Below, one piece after another: positions 43,575 through 52,079 of a stretch of DNA of 64,000 nucleotides. The notes under the pieces were generated by a model. That model did no database searches and was not told the origin of the DNA. It worked only from the letters and a program-made list of their open reading frames with translations. The stretch comes from Collinsella sp. (GTDB lineage: Bacteria > Actinomycetota > Coriobacteriia > Coriobacteriales > Coriobacteriaceae), in contig JAHYYP010000007.1 of NCBI GenBank assembly GCA_019424905.1, forward strand, positions 11,669 through 75,668. Direction: 5' to 3'. Both the position numbers and the translations under genes were made by a program. The first letter of the stretch is position 1. Each line of letters begins with the position of its first letter.

Positions 43575-43664
43575 AAATGATCCCTTGGGGACGGAGGAAA
43601 ACGGATCATCGACCGCACGGAGGCCGTGAATGATCCGTTTTCCTCCGTCCCCAAGGGATCATTT
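43575..43664. repeat. 35-bp perfect inverted repeat after degV
   Basis: The arms 43575-43609 and 43630-43664 (AAATGATCCCTTGGGGACGG at the start) are perfectly complementary across 35 bp with a 20-base loop. It lies between degV and the MGMT-like gene and may end the first transcript. Confidence 0.85.
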
Positions 43665-43698
43665 CTTTATGCTGTTAATGCGGAGAAGGGAGCGAGCG

Positions 43699-44019
43699 AT
43701 GGCGTCTGAGGGCTTTTTTGAGCAGGTGTATGAGGTGGTCGAGCAGATCCCCGAGGGGATGGTCGCCACGTACGGTCAGGTGGCGCTGCTCGCCGGTCGC
43801 GCGCGAAGTGCACGCTATGTGGGGTATGCGCTGCATAGCAACCCACGCCCTGGTCAAATTCCCTGTCATCGCGTGGTGTTTGCCGACGGCCGTATCTGTG
43901 AGGGCTTTGCCTTTGGCGGTCCCGATGCTCAGCGCGAGCTCTTAATGGGGGAGGGCGTGGCGTTTACCGATTCCATGCATGTAGACTTGGCCGCCTGTCG
44001 CTGGCCAGCAGGGTTCTAG
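43699..44019 (+). CDS. MGMT/Ada-type alkyltransferase-domain protein
   Basis: A 106-residue protein equal to the C-terminal DNA-binding and catalytic domain of O6-methylguanine-DNA methyltransferase. The active-site motif PCHRVV has its acceptor cysteine (Cys56), unlike alkyltransferase-like (ATL) proteins, where it is Trp. The helix-turn-helix and RYVGYALHSNPRPGQI ('arginine finger' and Asn hinge region) are recognisable. The lack of the N-terminal RNase H-like domain resembles ATL/YbaZ size, so the activity (true repair or lesion flag) is not certain. The ATG has GAAGGGAGC upstream. It is followed by a palindromic repeat. Confidence 0.85.
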   Translation: MASEGFFEQVYEVVEQIPEGMVATYGQVALLAGRARSARYVGYALHSNPRPGQIPCHRVVFADGRICEGFAFGGPDAQRELLMGEGVAFTDSMHVDLAACRWPAGF

Positions 44020-44035
44020 CGGCTCTACTGTGGCC

Positions 44036-44076
44036 AAAACCGCCACAAAGGTGCCTGTCCCCTTTGCGGCGGTTTT
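44036..44076. repeat. 41-bp palindromic repeat, copy 4
   Basis: AAAACCGCCACAAAGG and CCTTTGCGGCGGTTTT around TGCCTGTCC. Both arms carry changes relative to the other copies (ACCGCC and GGCGGT) that keep the pairing, which is good evidence that the hairpin is under selection. Confidence 0.88.
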
Positions 44077-44356
44077 CCGTTGTAGGTTTACCGGGGCTAA
44101 CTTATGGAGAAGCTATGGCGGCTCATATTGATGCTGCAAAGTAAACCACGGTGAACTATATTTTATTCAACAACGGAGCGGGCAATAGGCGATGAAAAAG
44201 CCTGCCCTGTTGAGTTTGATTCGCATCCCTCCCCTCTGTGCGATTCAACGGTGTACTTCGGGAACGGGCCCGCTGGCAACTGACTGCCGGCGGGCCCGTT
44301 CCCGTTTGTCGGGGGAGTGCGATGGGCGGAGCCGAACCGGTCGGGCACCAAAAAAA
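44077..44356. other. Intergenic region with GC-rich hairpins
   Basis: No gene is supported. It holds GGGCAATAGGC/GCCTGCCC (about 44180-44207) and a strong 14-bp stem GGGAACGGGCCCGC (44260-44273 with 44290-44303) followed by GTTTG on the plus strand. A non-coding RNA on the plus strand ending at 44307 is conceivable, but no promoter is clear. Confidence 0.4.
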
Positions 44357-44378
44357 GGCGGACGCCGTAGCGCCCGCC
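44349..44378 (-). terminator. Intrinsic terminator of trpS
   Basis: GGCGGACGC and GCGCCCGCC pair around CGTA and, on the minus strand, are followed by a run of T. It lies 36 bp after the trpS stop. Confidence 0.85.
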
Positions 44379-44413
44379 CTATAGCAATCGAAAGTTCAAG
44401 CCAGCAGGTCGGT

Positions 44414-45463
44414 CTAGTACACCATGCCCATGGCGTCCCGAACCTCGGCCAGGGTCTGCTCGGCGATCTCGTTGGCGCGACGGTTGCCCTCGTGCAGCAC
44501 GTCCTTCACGTAGTCCAGATCGTTCTCGTAGCGCTGACGACGCTCGCGGATCGGCGCGAAGTACTCGTTGACGGCCTCGGTCACGTACTTCTTGAGCTGG
44601 CCGGAGCCGCCCATGCCAATCTCCTCGGCAATCTCGACCTCGGAACGGCCGGTGCAGATCGCGGCGGTCGAAAGCAGGCCGGAAACGCCGGGGCGGTTCT
44701 CGGGATCAAACGTGATCATGCGCTCGGAGTCGGTCTGGCTCTTCTTGATGCGCTTGGCCGTCTCCTCGGCGGTCATCGAGATGTTGATGGCGTTGCCGTA
44801 GCTCTTGCTCATCTTGCGACCGTCCAGGCCGGGCAGCAGTGGGGTCTCGGACAGCAGCGCATCGACCTCGGGGAACACCTTGCCGTAGCGGTTGTTAAAG
44901 CGGCGGGCGATGGTGCGGGTGAGCTCGATGTGCGGCAGCTGATCGCGACCGACGGGCACCACATTGCCCTTGCAGAACAGGATGTCGCAGGCCTGGTGCA
45001 CCGGGTAGGTGAGCAGAAGGCCGGTGAGCTCGTGGCCCGAGGCCTCCATCTCGGCCTTGACCGTGGGGTTGCGCGCCAGCTCAGCCTCGGACACCAGCGA
45101 CAGGAACGGCAGCATGAGCTGGTTTGCGGCGGGCACGGCGGAGTGCGCGTAGATCATGGTCTTGTCGGGGTCGATTCCGCAGGCAAGGTAGTCCATCACC
45201 ATGTTGTACACGTTGTCCTGGATGTGCTCGGTGGTGTCGCGGTCGGTGATGACCTGGTAGTCGGCGATGAGCACGTTGGTCTTGGCGCCCATGTTCTGCA
45301 GCTCGACACGGCCCTTGAGGGTGCCGAAGTAGTGGCCCAGGTGCAGACGGCCGGTGGGGCGGTCGCCGGTAAGCATGGTGAACTTCTCGGGCGTCTTGGC
45401 CAGGCCCTCGCGAATGGCGTTGCTCTTTTGCAGCGCGACTTCGTAGCTGTTCTCGTTTGGCAT
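44414..45463 (-). CDS. trpS: Tryptophanyl-tRNA synthetase
   Basis: A 349-residue class I synthetase that charges tRNA-Trp. The HIGH-type motif is HLGH (41-44) and the KMSKS motif is KMSKSYGN (about 218-225); RPTGRLHLGHYFG and DREHIQ-like HIELTRTIA blocks support TrpS rather than TyrS. The start is ATG 45463 with AGGAGC upstream; the open frame extends further without a better site. The leader is short, so T-box control is not evident. Monocistronic with its own terminator. Confidence 0.95.
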   Translation of the reverse strand: MPNENSYEVALQKSNAIREGLAKTPEKFTMLTGDRPTGRLHLGHYFGTLKGRVELQNMGAKTNVLIADYQVITDRDTTEHIQDNVYNMVMDYLACGIDPDKTMIYAHSAVPAANQLMLPFLSLVSEAELARNPTVKAEMEASGHELTGLLLTYPVHQACDILFCKGNVVPVGRDQLPHIELTRTIARRFNNRYGKVFPEVDALLSETPLLPGLDGRKMSKSYGNAINISMTAEETAKRIKKSQTDSERMITFDPENRPGVSGLLSTAAICTGRSEVEIAEEIGMGGSGQLKKYVTEAVNEYFAPIRERRQRYENDLDYVKDVLHEGNRRANEIAEQTLAEVRDAMGMVY

Positions 45464-45619
45464 GATTGCTCCTAACGTATGTTCATGGGTCAAGATGATA
45501 ACGCGTTTATTGGAGGGTCGGGGCGTAAGTAAGCGAGGGGCGGGGGAGAGGTGGCTTGCACGATGGGCACGGGGCTGCGCATGGTCAGCGGCGCCCGGGC
45601 ACATCCTCGGCAGCTTACC

Positions 45620-46819
45620 CTAGAGCTTGTGGTGGCGCTCTTCCTTACATTCCTCGGCTGCCTGCTCCTCCTGCTTAAAGGCGGGGTCGTCGGGGGTTAC
45701 CAGCTCGTCCTCGTGCGTGCGCTTGTTGTAATGGTGGCGCAGCACGGGCTCAAACAGGTGCAGGTGCTTGGCGAAGGCCGCCGAGCCAATGGCGAGCACG
45801 GTAAAGATGAGCACGCGCGTGGGCACTTCGACCTGATTGATGGCGGCGGCGCCGGCCGAAAGCATAATGCACCACGCATAGATGAGCAGTACGGCCTGCT
45901 TTTGGTTGTAGCCCTCTTGAATGAGGCGGTGGTGGATGTGGCCCTTGTCGGCCTGCCCAATGCTAATGTGGGCGCGCTTGCGGCGCACAATGGCGCTAAA
46001 CGTATCGATGATAGGCACGCCCGCCACGATGAGCGGGATGATGAGCGAGGTGAGCGCGGCGGTGCGGCTCACGTTGAGCAGCGAGATGGAACCCAGCGCA
46101 AAGCCCAGCAGCAGCGAACCCGAGTCGCCCAAGAAGATACTCGCGGGGTTGAAGTTGTAGCGCAAAAAGGCCAAGCAGGCACCAAACAACGCGATGGAGA
46201 GCGCGGCGGCATCGATGCGGCCCGAGAGAACGGCCATCGAGAACATCGTGAACGATGCGATGCCACAGATGCCCGTCGCCAGGCCGTCAAGGCCGTCAAT
46301 GAGGTTGATGATGTTGGTGAACGCCACCAGGTAGACCACGGTGATGGGATAGGCGAGCCAGCCGAGCATAATCTCGCCGGGGGCAAGCGGGTTGACGATG
46401 ACGCCGATTTTTAGGCCGCCCACGCAGGCGATGAGCGCGGCGAGGACCTGGCCGGCCAGCTTTTGCTTGGGCTTGAGCTGGAAGATGTCGTCGATCGCGC
46501 CGGTCGCAAAGATGACGGTAAAAGAAAGCGCAAGTATGGGGTAGCTGATGTGCAGACGGGGGTGGGGCACCAAAACGGGTGGCCAGCCCAGGTACCAGGT
46601 GCCTAGGATTTGCACAATGCAGGCGACGACGAGGCCCAAAAAGACTGCCGTGCCACCCATGCGCGGGATGGGTTTCGTGTTGATACGGCGCTTGGAAGGA
46701 TAGTCGACGGCGTCGAGCTTGATTGCCAGGCGCTTGACCAGGGGCACCGCAAGGAAGGTCGTGATAAAAGCCGCGACCGCCACGCAAAGGTACGGTATGA
46801 AGCTCGTGGAGGAAGCCAT
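45620..46819 (-). CDS. WecA/MraY-like undecaprenyl-phosphate sugar-1-phosphate transferase
   Basis: A membrane enzyme of the glycosyltransferase-4 family that puts a GlcNAc-1-phosphate-type sugar on a polyprenyl phosphate and so starts cell-wall polymer synthesis. About ten helices are seen; the catalytic and metal motifs are the DAVDYPSKRRINTKPIPRMGG start, GAIDDIFQLKPKQKL (Asp pair), NIINLIDGLDGLATG and FLGDSGSLLLG, with the histidine-rich loop QADKGHIHHRLI. I prefer ATG 46819 (399 residues); 46867 is also open. Neither has a strong ribosome-binding site. The C-terminus is a short charged tail. Confidence 0.85.
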   Translation of the reverse strand: MASSTSFIPYLCVAVAAFITTFLAVPLVKRLAIKLDAVDYPSKRRINTKPIPRMGGTAVFLGLVVACIVQILGTWYLGWPPVLVPHPRLHISYPILALSFTVIFATGAIDDIFQLKPKQKLAGQVLAALIACVGGLKIGVIVNPLAPGEIMLGWLAYPITVVYLVAFTNIINLIDGLDGLATGICGIASFTMFSMAVLSGRIDAAALSIALFGACLAFLRYNFNPASIFLGDSGSLLLGFALGSISLLNVSRTAALTSLIIPLIVAGVPIIDTFSAIVRRKRAHISIGQADKGHIHHRLIQEGYNQKQAVLLIYAWCIMLSAGAAAINQVEVPTRVLIFTVLAIGSAAFAKHLHLFEPVLRHHYNKRTHEDELVTPDDPAFKQEEQAAEECKEERHHKL

Positions 46820-47051
46820 GAATCGATAAACCGCCAAGCGTCGAAGGAAAAGGTCAAAGGATGCCATGCCGCAAAGGGTATAGCTGACCCATGATACTCG
46901 ACCAAGGAGGGTGTGAGGAATTGCACGGGGCGATAATCACGTGCTTACCAGATATTCGAGTGATGGTGGGATTCAGTCTGGTGCCTTTTGGGAATCTGGG
47001 CGAGATTTGCAATGGCGAGTTTCGGCAAAAGAAAACCACCCCCCACGTTAC
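46820..47051. other. Intergenic region upstream of the WecA-like gene
   Basis: No gene is visible. It should hold the promoter of the WecA-like gene. Near 46890-46930 there are weak promoter-like words on either strand but nothing I would call. Confidence 0.4.
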
Positions 47052-47197
47052 GAAAATGAACCCACCTAAAACAGGTGGGTGCCCTCATCGACTGTTCCAG
47101 CGTCCTTAACAACGAAGGATACCTGTACTAGGTACGACTGTGTGGGCTCCCTAAATAAACGCGACGGTTCACCCAGTTGCTCCGCGGGGGGCGGAAT
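47052..47197 (-). ncRNA. Probable 6S-like regulatory RNA (SsrS type)
   Basis: On the minus strand a -10-like TATGAT (47203-47208) precedes an ATTCCGCC start at 47197. The RNA body has GTCGCGTTTATTTAGGGAG, a long stem pairing GGGAGCCC with GGGCACCC, an inner hairpin TCCTT/AAGGA, and a terminal hairpin CCCACCT-GTTT-AGGTGGG followed by T-rich sequence. The long imperfect stem with a side hairpin and the terminal CCCACCT hairpin resemble 6S RNAs of Firmicutes as I remember them. The call is by pattern and not by covariance model. 6S RNA binds the housekeeping RNA polymerase in slow growth. Confidence 0.5.
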
Positions 47198-47346
47198 ACC
47201 TACATCATAAAGCCGCACTTTGTGGATTCCAGTCTTGACATTACAAAAATCGTGTCGGACGATTACGGCGCCTTGGGCTCGAGCCGTCTGTGTGGTTGGC
47301 CCTTTTGCGTTTGAGCTGCTGAATCGTTGTTTTGGAGCATGTTTTT

Positions 47347-48285
47347 ATGCCGACGTCGTTGACCGAACTTTTTTCCCCCGCCTGCCATTTGTGTCCGCGA
47401 CGTTGCGGTGCGGCGCGCGATGAGGGTGCGCACGGCGTATGCGGTGCTAACGACACGCTCAAGGTGGCCCGCGCGGCGCTTCATATGTGGGAGGAGCCGC
47501 CTATCTCGGGCGAGGCCGGTTCGGGCACGATCTTCTTTAGCGGCTGCTCGCTCAAATGCGTCTATTGTCAGAACCACGAGATCTCGACGGGCAATTTTGG
47601 GCTTGAGATTTCGCCCGAGCGCCTGGTCGAGATTATGTTGGAGCTGCAGGACCAGGGTGCGAACAATATTAACCTGGTGACGGCGACGCATTATGCTCAC
47701 CTGCTGCCGGCCGCGATTGCCGCAGCGCGGGAGCGCGGGCTGGACGTCCCGATCGTCTACAACACGAGCGGCTATGAGCGGGCGAGTGCCGTGGCGGCGC
47801 TCGGCGATTTGGTCGACGTGTGGCTTACCGACTTTAAATATGCCGATGCGGGGCTTGCGCAGTCGCTCTCCCACATTAAGGACTACCCGCGTGTGGCCGT
47901 GTCGGGCTTGGCGCAAATGGCACGCGAGATCGAACGCCGCGGGGGAGAGCTGGTGGACGAGGACGGGCTCATGAAGTGCGGCATGATCGTGCGTCACCTG
48001 GTGCTGCCGGGGCATGCGGACGATTCGTGTCGCGTACTGGACCTTGTGTGGCAGACGGTGGGCGATGTGCCGATCTCGGTCATGAACCAGTACACGCCCA
48101 ATGCGCTCATGCGCGAGCAGGGCGGCGACCTGGCGCGTGCCGTGACGCGCGATGAGTACGAGCGGGTGCTCGATCATGCTGACGACCTGGGCTTTACGAC
48201 GATGTTCTGGCAAGAGGGCGGCGCGGTTGACGAGAGCTTCACCCCAGCGTTTGATACCACCGGCGTCCTCACCAGCGCAAAGTAG
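47347..48285 (+). CDS. Radical SAM protein, PflA/AmrS-like
   Basis: A 312-residue 4Fe-4S radical SAM enzyme. The cluster-binding motif is CSLKCVYC (CxxxCxxC, about residues 67-74), preceded by a Cys-rich N-terminus (CHLCPRRCG) that may bind a second cluster or zinc. The family resembles pyruvate-formate-lyase activators and the AmrS-type partner of AmmeMemoRadiSam systems. Neither a glycyl-radical enzyme nor AmmeMemoRadiSam B is adjacent, so the substrate is unknown. I chose ATG 47347 with GGAG upstream. The 5' region holds the divergent 6S-like RNA. Confidence 0.85.
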   Translation: MPTSLTELFSPACHLCPRRCGAARDEGAHGVCGANDTLKVARAALHMWEEPPISGEAGSGTIFFSGCSLKCVYCQNHEISTGNFGLEISPERLVEIMLELQDQGANNINLVTATHYAHLLPAAIAAARERGLDVPIVYNTSGYERASAVAALGDLVDVWLTDFKYADAGLAQSLSHIKDYPRVAVSGLAQMAREIERRGGELVDEDGLMKCGMIVRHLVLPGHADDSCRVLDLVWQTVGDVPISVMNQYTPNALMREQGGDLARAVTRDEYERVLDHADDLGFTTMFWQEGGAVDESFTPAFDTTGVLTSAK

Positions 48286-48299
48286 CGCGTTCACCGATG

Positions 48300-48380
48300 A
48301 TTTTTCTGGGACGGGGATTAAAAAATCATTGAGAGGATTGCCTGCTCGAAAAGTAGTCAAAATGGCTCCGTCCCAAAAAG
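48300..48380. repeat. Imperfect inverted repeat with 'GGGACGG' ends
   Basis: TTTTTCTGGGACGGGG at the left and CTCCGTCCCAAAAA at the right. On the minus strand the words GGGACGGAGC and TTTTGACTACTTT match 37060-37090. It lies between the radical SAM gene and the tRNA. Confidence 0.6.
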
Positions 48381-48436
48381 ACTGGGTATTGGGCGTTGAC
48401 AGTTGGCGAGCCGTAGGTAAAATAACAACTTGTCCT

Positions 48437-48509
48437 GGGGACGTAGCTCAGTTGGGAGAGCGCTGCCGTCGCATGGCAGAGGCCGAGGGTTCGACTCCCT
48501 TCGTCTCCA
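48437..48509 (+). tRNA. tRNA-Ala (anticodon CGC)
   Basis: The cloverleaf is complete: acceptor GGGGACG with CGTCTCC including the G3-U70 pair that marks alanine tRNAs, D-arm GCTCAGTTGGGAGAGC, anticodon stem CTGCC/GGCAG with loop GTCGCAT (anticodon CGC), and T-arm AGGGTTCGACTCCCT. CCA is not fully encoded (ACC then C). It reads GCG codons, which suits a GC-rich genome. Confidence 0.95.
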
Positions 48510-48574
48510 CCCTTGGATTTGATAAGCCGCTGACATTGTGTCGGCGGCTTTTTTTAAAAAGAAAGGGCGGTACT

Positions 48575-49033
48575 ATGGCCGAGCTTGAGTCCCAACCATT
48601 GTCCGACGAGGAGCGCGCCGAGTTGGAAGAGCTCCGCGCCGAGAAGGCCCGCCGCGAGGCTCAGGAAGAGGCTCGTCGCGAGCGTGAGGAGCTGGCTGCC
48701 CTGCGTGCCGAGCGCGCAAAGGCCGAGGAAGCCGCCACGAGGGCCGCATCCGAGCGCAAGCCCGCGCCCGCGCCCAAGCCCGCCACTGCGAAGCCTGCGC
48801 CTGCCGCACCCAAACCTCAACCTAAAAAGGTGGCTCATCCCAAGCCCGCCGAGCCCAAGCCGAGTCGTGACGAGATGACCTTTGCCCAGCGCATGGTCAC
48901 CTCCAAGGAGCCTACAGCCGAGGGCGAGATTCCCGGCATGGCTCCGGCTCAAAAAATCATCATCGTGCTCGCCCTCATCGCGTTTATCGTCTTTATGGTC
49001 TACACGATCACCGGCAGCATGGGCCTGCACTAA
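48575..49033 (+). CDS. Tail-anchored coiled-coil membrane protein
   Basis: A 152-residue protein: residues about 8-60 form a Glu-, Arg- and Ala-rich coiled coil (DEERAELEELRAEKARREAQ), 65-105 an Ala/Pro/Lys-rich linker, and 128-148 a single C-terminal helix (KIIIVLALIAFIVFMVYTI). It is probably anchored in the inner membrane by the C-terminus with the coil in the cytosol. I do not recognise a family. The ATG has AAAGGGCGG upstream and lies 65 bp after the tRNA; pncB follows 82 bp downstream, with CGAAAGG, so it may share the transcript. Confidence 0.75.
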   Translation: MAELESQPLSDEERAELEELRAEKARREAQEEARREREELAALRAERAKAEEAATRAASERKPAPAPKPATAKPAPAAPKPQPKKVAHPKPAEPKPSRDEMTFAQRMVTSKEPTAEGEIPGMAPAQKIIIVLALIAFIVFMVYTITGSMGLH

Positions 49034-49115
49034 CCTGTTCGCGCCGGGCTCCATGCCCGCACGTCCGCCTCGTCCAACCCTCAAATTCTGTACCACGCAT
49101 CCGAAAGGTCGCCCC

Positions 49116-50621
49116 ATGGCTTTGACCGACATCTCGCATCCCACCGACATCGCAATGCTCACCGATCTGTACGAGCTCACTATGGCCCAGGGCCTGTGGG
49201 AGAGCGGCAAGGCCAACGAGCAGGGTTGTTTTACCGCGTTTTACCGCGACCATCCCTTTGGTAGCGCCTACGCCGTCATGTGCGGTACCGCCGAGCTGCC
49301 CGAGCTGGTCGAGAACCTGCGCTTTACGCCCGAGGACATCGACTACCTCGCCTCGCTCCAGGCCCCGGCCGGCGGCGCGATGTTCAAGCCTGGATTCCTC
49401 GACTACCTGCGCGATTTTCGTGCGCATGTAAACATCGACGCCGTCCCCGAGGGCGAGCTCGTCTTTCCGCGCGAGCCCATGGTGCGCGTCACCGGCCCCG
49501 CGTTGGAGTGCCAGCTGCTCGAGACGGCGCTGCTCAACATCGTCGGCTTCCAGACACTTGTCGCCACCAAGACTGCGCGCGTGGTGTTGGCGGCGGACGG
49601 CCGTCCCGTGGCCGAGTTTGGCCTGCGCCGCGCCCAGGGTCCCGATGGCGGCCTGGCCGTCGCGCGCGCGAGCTACGTTGCCGGCTGCTCCTCTACGTCC
49701 AATGTACTCGCCGGGCGCCGCTACGGTATTCCCGTCTTTGGCACGCATGCGCACAGCTGGGTGATGAGCTTCGATTCCGAGCTCGAGGCCTTCCGCGCCT
49801 TTGCCAAGTCGAGCCCCAAGAACTGTACGCTGCTCATCGACACCTACGATGTGCGCGAGGGCTGCGAGCATGCCATTACGATTGCCAAGGAGATGGAGGC
49901 GGTGGGCGAGCGCCTGTCGGCTATTCGCATTGACTCGGGCGACCTCGCCAAGCTCTCCAAGTATGTGCGCGGCCGTTTTGATGCCGAGGGCCTGCCCTAT
50001 GTGGGGATCTCGGTTTCCAACGATCTTGACGAGTACACGATTCAGTCACTGCTCGACCAGGGTGCGCCTATCGATAGCTTTGGCGTGGGCACCAAGCTCG
50101 CGACCTGCTATGACCAGCCGGCGCTGGGCGGCGTGTACAAGCTTTCCGCCCGCCGTGCGAGCGAGACGGACCCGTGGACGCCGGTGGTTAAGCTCTCCGA
50201 GCAGCCCTACAAGCGCACGATCCCGGGCGTGCAGCGCGTGCGCCGCTATTACGACGGCTTTGGCGACCCGATCTGCGACATGATCTATGACGAGGACCAT
50301 CTGGCGGGGGAGGGCGCCGCGCGCGGCAATACCCTCGTGGCCGTGAACGATGCCGCTCTGGTGACCGATGTGTCCGAGCTTGAGTATCGCGAGCTGCTGG
50401 CGCCGATCGTGCGCAATGGCAGCGCCGTTGCCCCGCGCGAGAGCATTGAGGACGCACGAGAGCGTTGCACCTGGGCGCTTGACCATCTTGATCCGGTCTA
50501 CAAGCGCTTCCTGTACCCGCAGACCTATGTGGTGGGCATGGAGCAGGGCCTGGCACAGGTGCGCGACGAGCTCGTGCGCAAGAACATGGCCGCGGCTTCC
50601 GCCTTTCCCTGGGCTCACTAA
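49116..50621 (+). CDS. pncB: Nicotinate phosphoribosyltransferase
   Basis: A 501-residue enzyme of NAD salvage that makes nicotinate mononucleotide from nicotinate and PRPP with ATP hydrolysis. DLYELTMAQGLWESG near the start, EFGLRRAQGPDGG, GTHAHSWVMSF (with the phosphorylated His region) and IRIDSGDLAKLS are typical. The C-terminal extension fits the longer bacterial type. I chose ATG 49116 with GAAAGG upstream; the open frame begins further upstream inside the previous gene. No other NAD gene is adjacent. Confidence 0.94.
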   Translation: MALTDISHPTDIAMLTDLYELTMAQGLWESGKANEQGCFTAFYRDHPFGSAYAVMCGTAELPELVENLRFTPEDIDYLASLQAPAGGAMFKPGFLDYLRDFRAHVNIDAVPEGELVFPREPMVRVTGPALECQLLETALLNIVGFQTLVATKTARVVLAADGRPVAEFGLRRAQGPDGGLAVARASYVAGCSSTSNVLAGRRYGIPVFGTHAHSWVMSFDSELEAFRAFAKSSPKNCTLLIDTYDVREGCEHAITIAKEMEAVGERLSAIRIDSGDLAKLSKYVRGRFDAEGLPYVGISVSNDLDEYTIQSLLDQGAPIDSFGVGTKLATCYDQPALGGVYKLSARRASETDPWTPVVKLSEQPYKRTIPGVQRVRRYYDGFGDPICDMIYDEDHLAGEGAARGNTLVAVNDAALVTDVSELEYRELLAPIVRNGSAVAPRESIEDARERCTWALDHLDPVYKRFLYPQTYVVGMEQGLAQVRDELVRKNMAAASAFPWAH

Positions 50622-50701
50622 TGGACTTGGGCGGTAGGGGCGAATCGCGCTCCCTTGGCCGCTAGCTCGCCCGTTCGCTGAACAGTTGATTGGTCTGACG
50701 T

Positions 50702-51829
50702 ATGACGACTTCTTATAAAACGATGGTGGTAAAGATCGGTTCGTCCACGGTGGTGGGTGCCGATGGCAAGGTCAACCGCGCCTTTATCGGCGGGCTTGCC
50801 GATCAGGCCGCAGCGCTGCGCAAGCTCGGCTGGCGTCTGGTCGTGGTGAGCTCGGGCGCTATCGCCTGTGGCTATCCCGTGTTGGGCTTCGACCGCAAGC
50901 CGGTCGGCGACCTGCCGAGCCTGCAGGCCTGCGCCTCGGCTGGTCAGTGCATCATCTCGTCGGCCTACGACGAGGAGTTTCATGCGCGCGACCTGCTCAC
51001 CTCGCTCGTGCTGCTCACGCGCCACGACACGGCCCGCCGCGCGTCCTACCTGCATGCGCGCGACGCCCTGCTGCGCCTGGTGGAGCTTGACGTGGTGCCG
51101 GTCGTCAACGAGAACGATACCGTTACCGTCGATGAGATCAAGTTTGGCGACAACGACACGCTGGCGGCGCTTGTAAGCTGCCTGGTTTCCGCCGACCTGT
51201 GCGTGACGCTCTCGGACATCGATGGCCTCTATACCGCCAATCCGCATGAGGACCCCACGGCCGAGTTCGTCCCGGTCGTGCATAAGATCGATGCCAAGAT
51301 CATTGCCTCGGCAGGCGATTCTTCGACCTCGGTGGGCACGGGCGGCATGATCACCAAGATTCGCGCGAGCCGCATTTTGATGACGGCGGGCATTCAGAGC
51401 GTGATTTGCTCGGGTGAGGAGCCCGATGCGCTCGTGCGCCTTGCCCGCGGCGAGAGCGTGGGTACGCTGTTCGATCCGCCGGCGGAGCGCCTGGACATCG
51501 CACCCCGCAAACTGTGGATCGCGCTGGGCGACAAGGCCCACGGCTCGGTGACGGTTGATGACGGTGCTGCGAAGGCGCTGGTCAGCCGTGGCTCTTCCCT
51601 GCTTGCGGTGGGTATTCGCGAGGTCGATGGCCAGTTTGCCGAGGGCGATGTGCTCGATGTGTGCGATCCGAGCGGTATGGTCGTCGCCCGCGGTATCGCC
51701 GAGGCCGATTCGGACGTGCTGGAGCTTGCAGCCGGCCGCCGCCAGGACCAGATCGCCAGCAACCGCCTGCTCGCTAACCTGGCCGAGAAGCCGGCGATAC
51801 ACAGGGATAACCTAATCGTCTTCGCTTAA
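50702..51829 (+). CDS. proB: Glutamate 5-kinase
   Basis: A 375-residue enzyme for the first step of proline synthesis: ATP plus glutamate to glutamyl-5-phosphate. The kinase core has VVKIGSSTVVG, VVSSGAIACGYPVLG, VVPVVNENDTV (NENDTV motif), KFGDNDTLAALVS and GTGGMITKIRAS; a C-terminal PUA domain (about 285-360) is present. proA is 1.8 kb downstream on the same strand, separated by a minus-strand aminopeptidase gene, so the two are not one operon. A large nested hairpin follows the stop. Confidence 0.95.
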   Translation: MTTSYKTMVVKIGSSTVVGADGKVNRAFIGGLADQAAALRKLGWRLVVVSSGAIACGYPVLGFDRKPVGDLPSLQACASAGQCIISSAYDEEFHARDLLTSLVLLTRHDTARRASYLHARDALLRLVELDVVPVVNENDTVTVDEIKFGDNDTLAALVSCLVSADLCVTLSDIDGLYTANPHEDPTAEFVPVVHKIDAKIIASAGDSSTSVGTGGMITKIRASRILMTAGIQSVICSGEEPDALVRLARGESVGTLFDPPAERLDIAPRKLWIALGDKAHGSVTVDDGAAKALVSRGSSLLAVGIREVDGQFAEGDVLDVCDPSGMVVARGIAEADSDVLELAAGRRQDQIASNRLLANLAEKPAIHRDNLIVFA

Positions 51830-51843
51830 CCAATTGACGCTGC

Positions 51844-51941
51844 AAACGCCCCTAAGCGGCAATCTGACGTTCAATCGTCGGGCATGACCAAAAGGTCAAT
51901 GCCCTCCTCTTTCACGTCACCTTGCTCGCTTAGGGGCGTTT
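51844..51941 (+). terminator. Three-tier nested hairpin after proB
   Basis: Outer stem AAACGCCCCTAAGCG with CGCTTAGGGGCGTTT (15 bp, perfect), middle TGACGT with ACGTCA, inner GGGCATGACC-AAAA-GGTCA-ATGCCC. It ends GTTTTCGCTTT. It is much longer than a usual terminator; it may be a protected 3' end or a stable RNA. Confidence 0.6.
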
Positions 51942-51989
51942 TCGCTTTCCGTTCTCTACCTGCGATGGCCGTAACGCCGGCATATCGTA

Positions 51990-52055
51990 AGTTGCGGTGA
52001 AATAGGGATGGTTTGGCGGCTTTAAAGCCTTTAACAGTCCTTATTTCACCGCAAC
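51990..52055. repeat. 19-bp inverted repeat
   Basis: AGTTGCGGTGAAATAGGGA and TCCTTATTTCACCGCAACT pair over 18 of 19 bases around 28 bp, between proB and the convergent aminopeptidase gene. It has the architecture of the other TIR elements but shares no core with them. Confidence 0.7.
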
Positions 52056-52079
52056 TCGTTGAGGCGGCGGGGTCCCACT

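Noticed and set aside
45464..45619. T-box leader before trpS
   Set aside because: The leader is short and lacks the T-box word and specifier stem.
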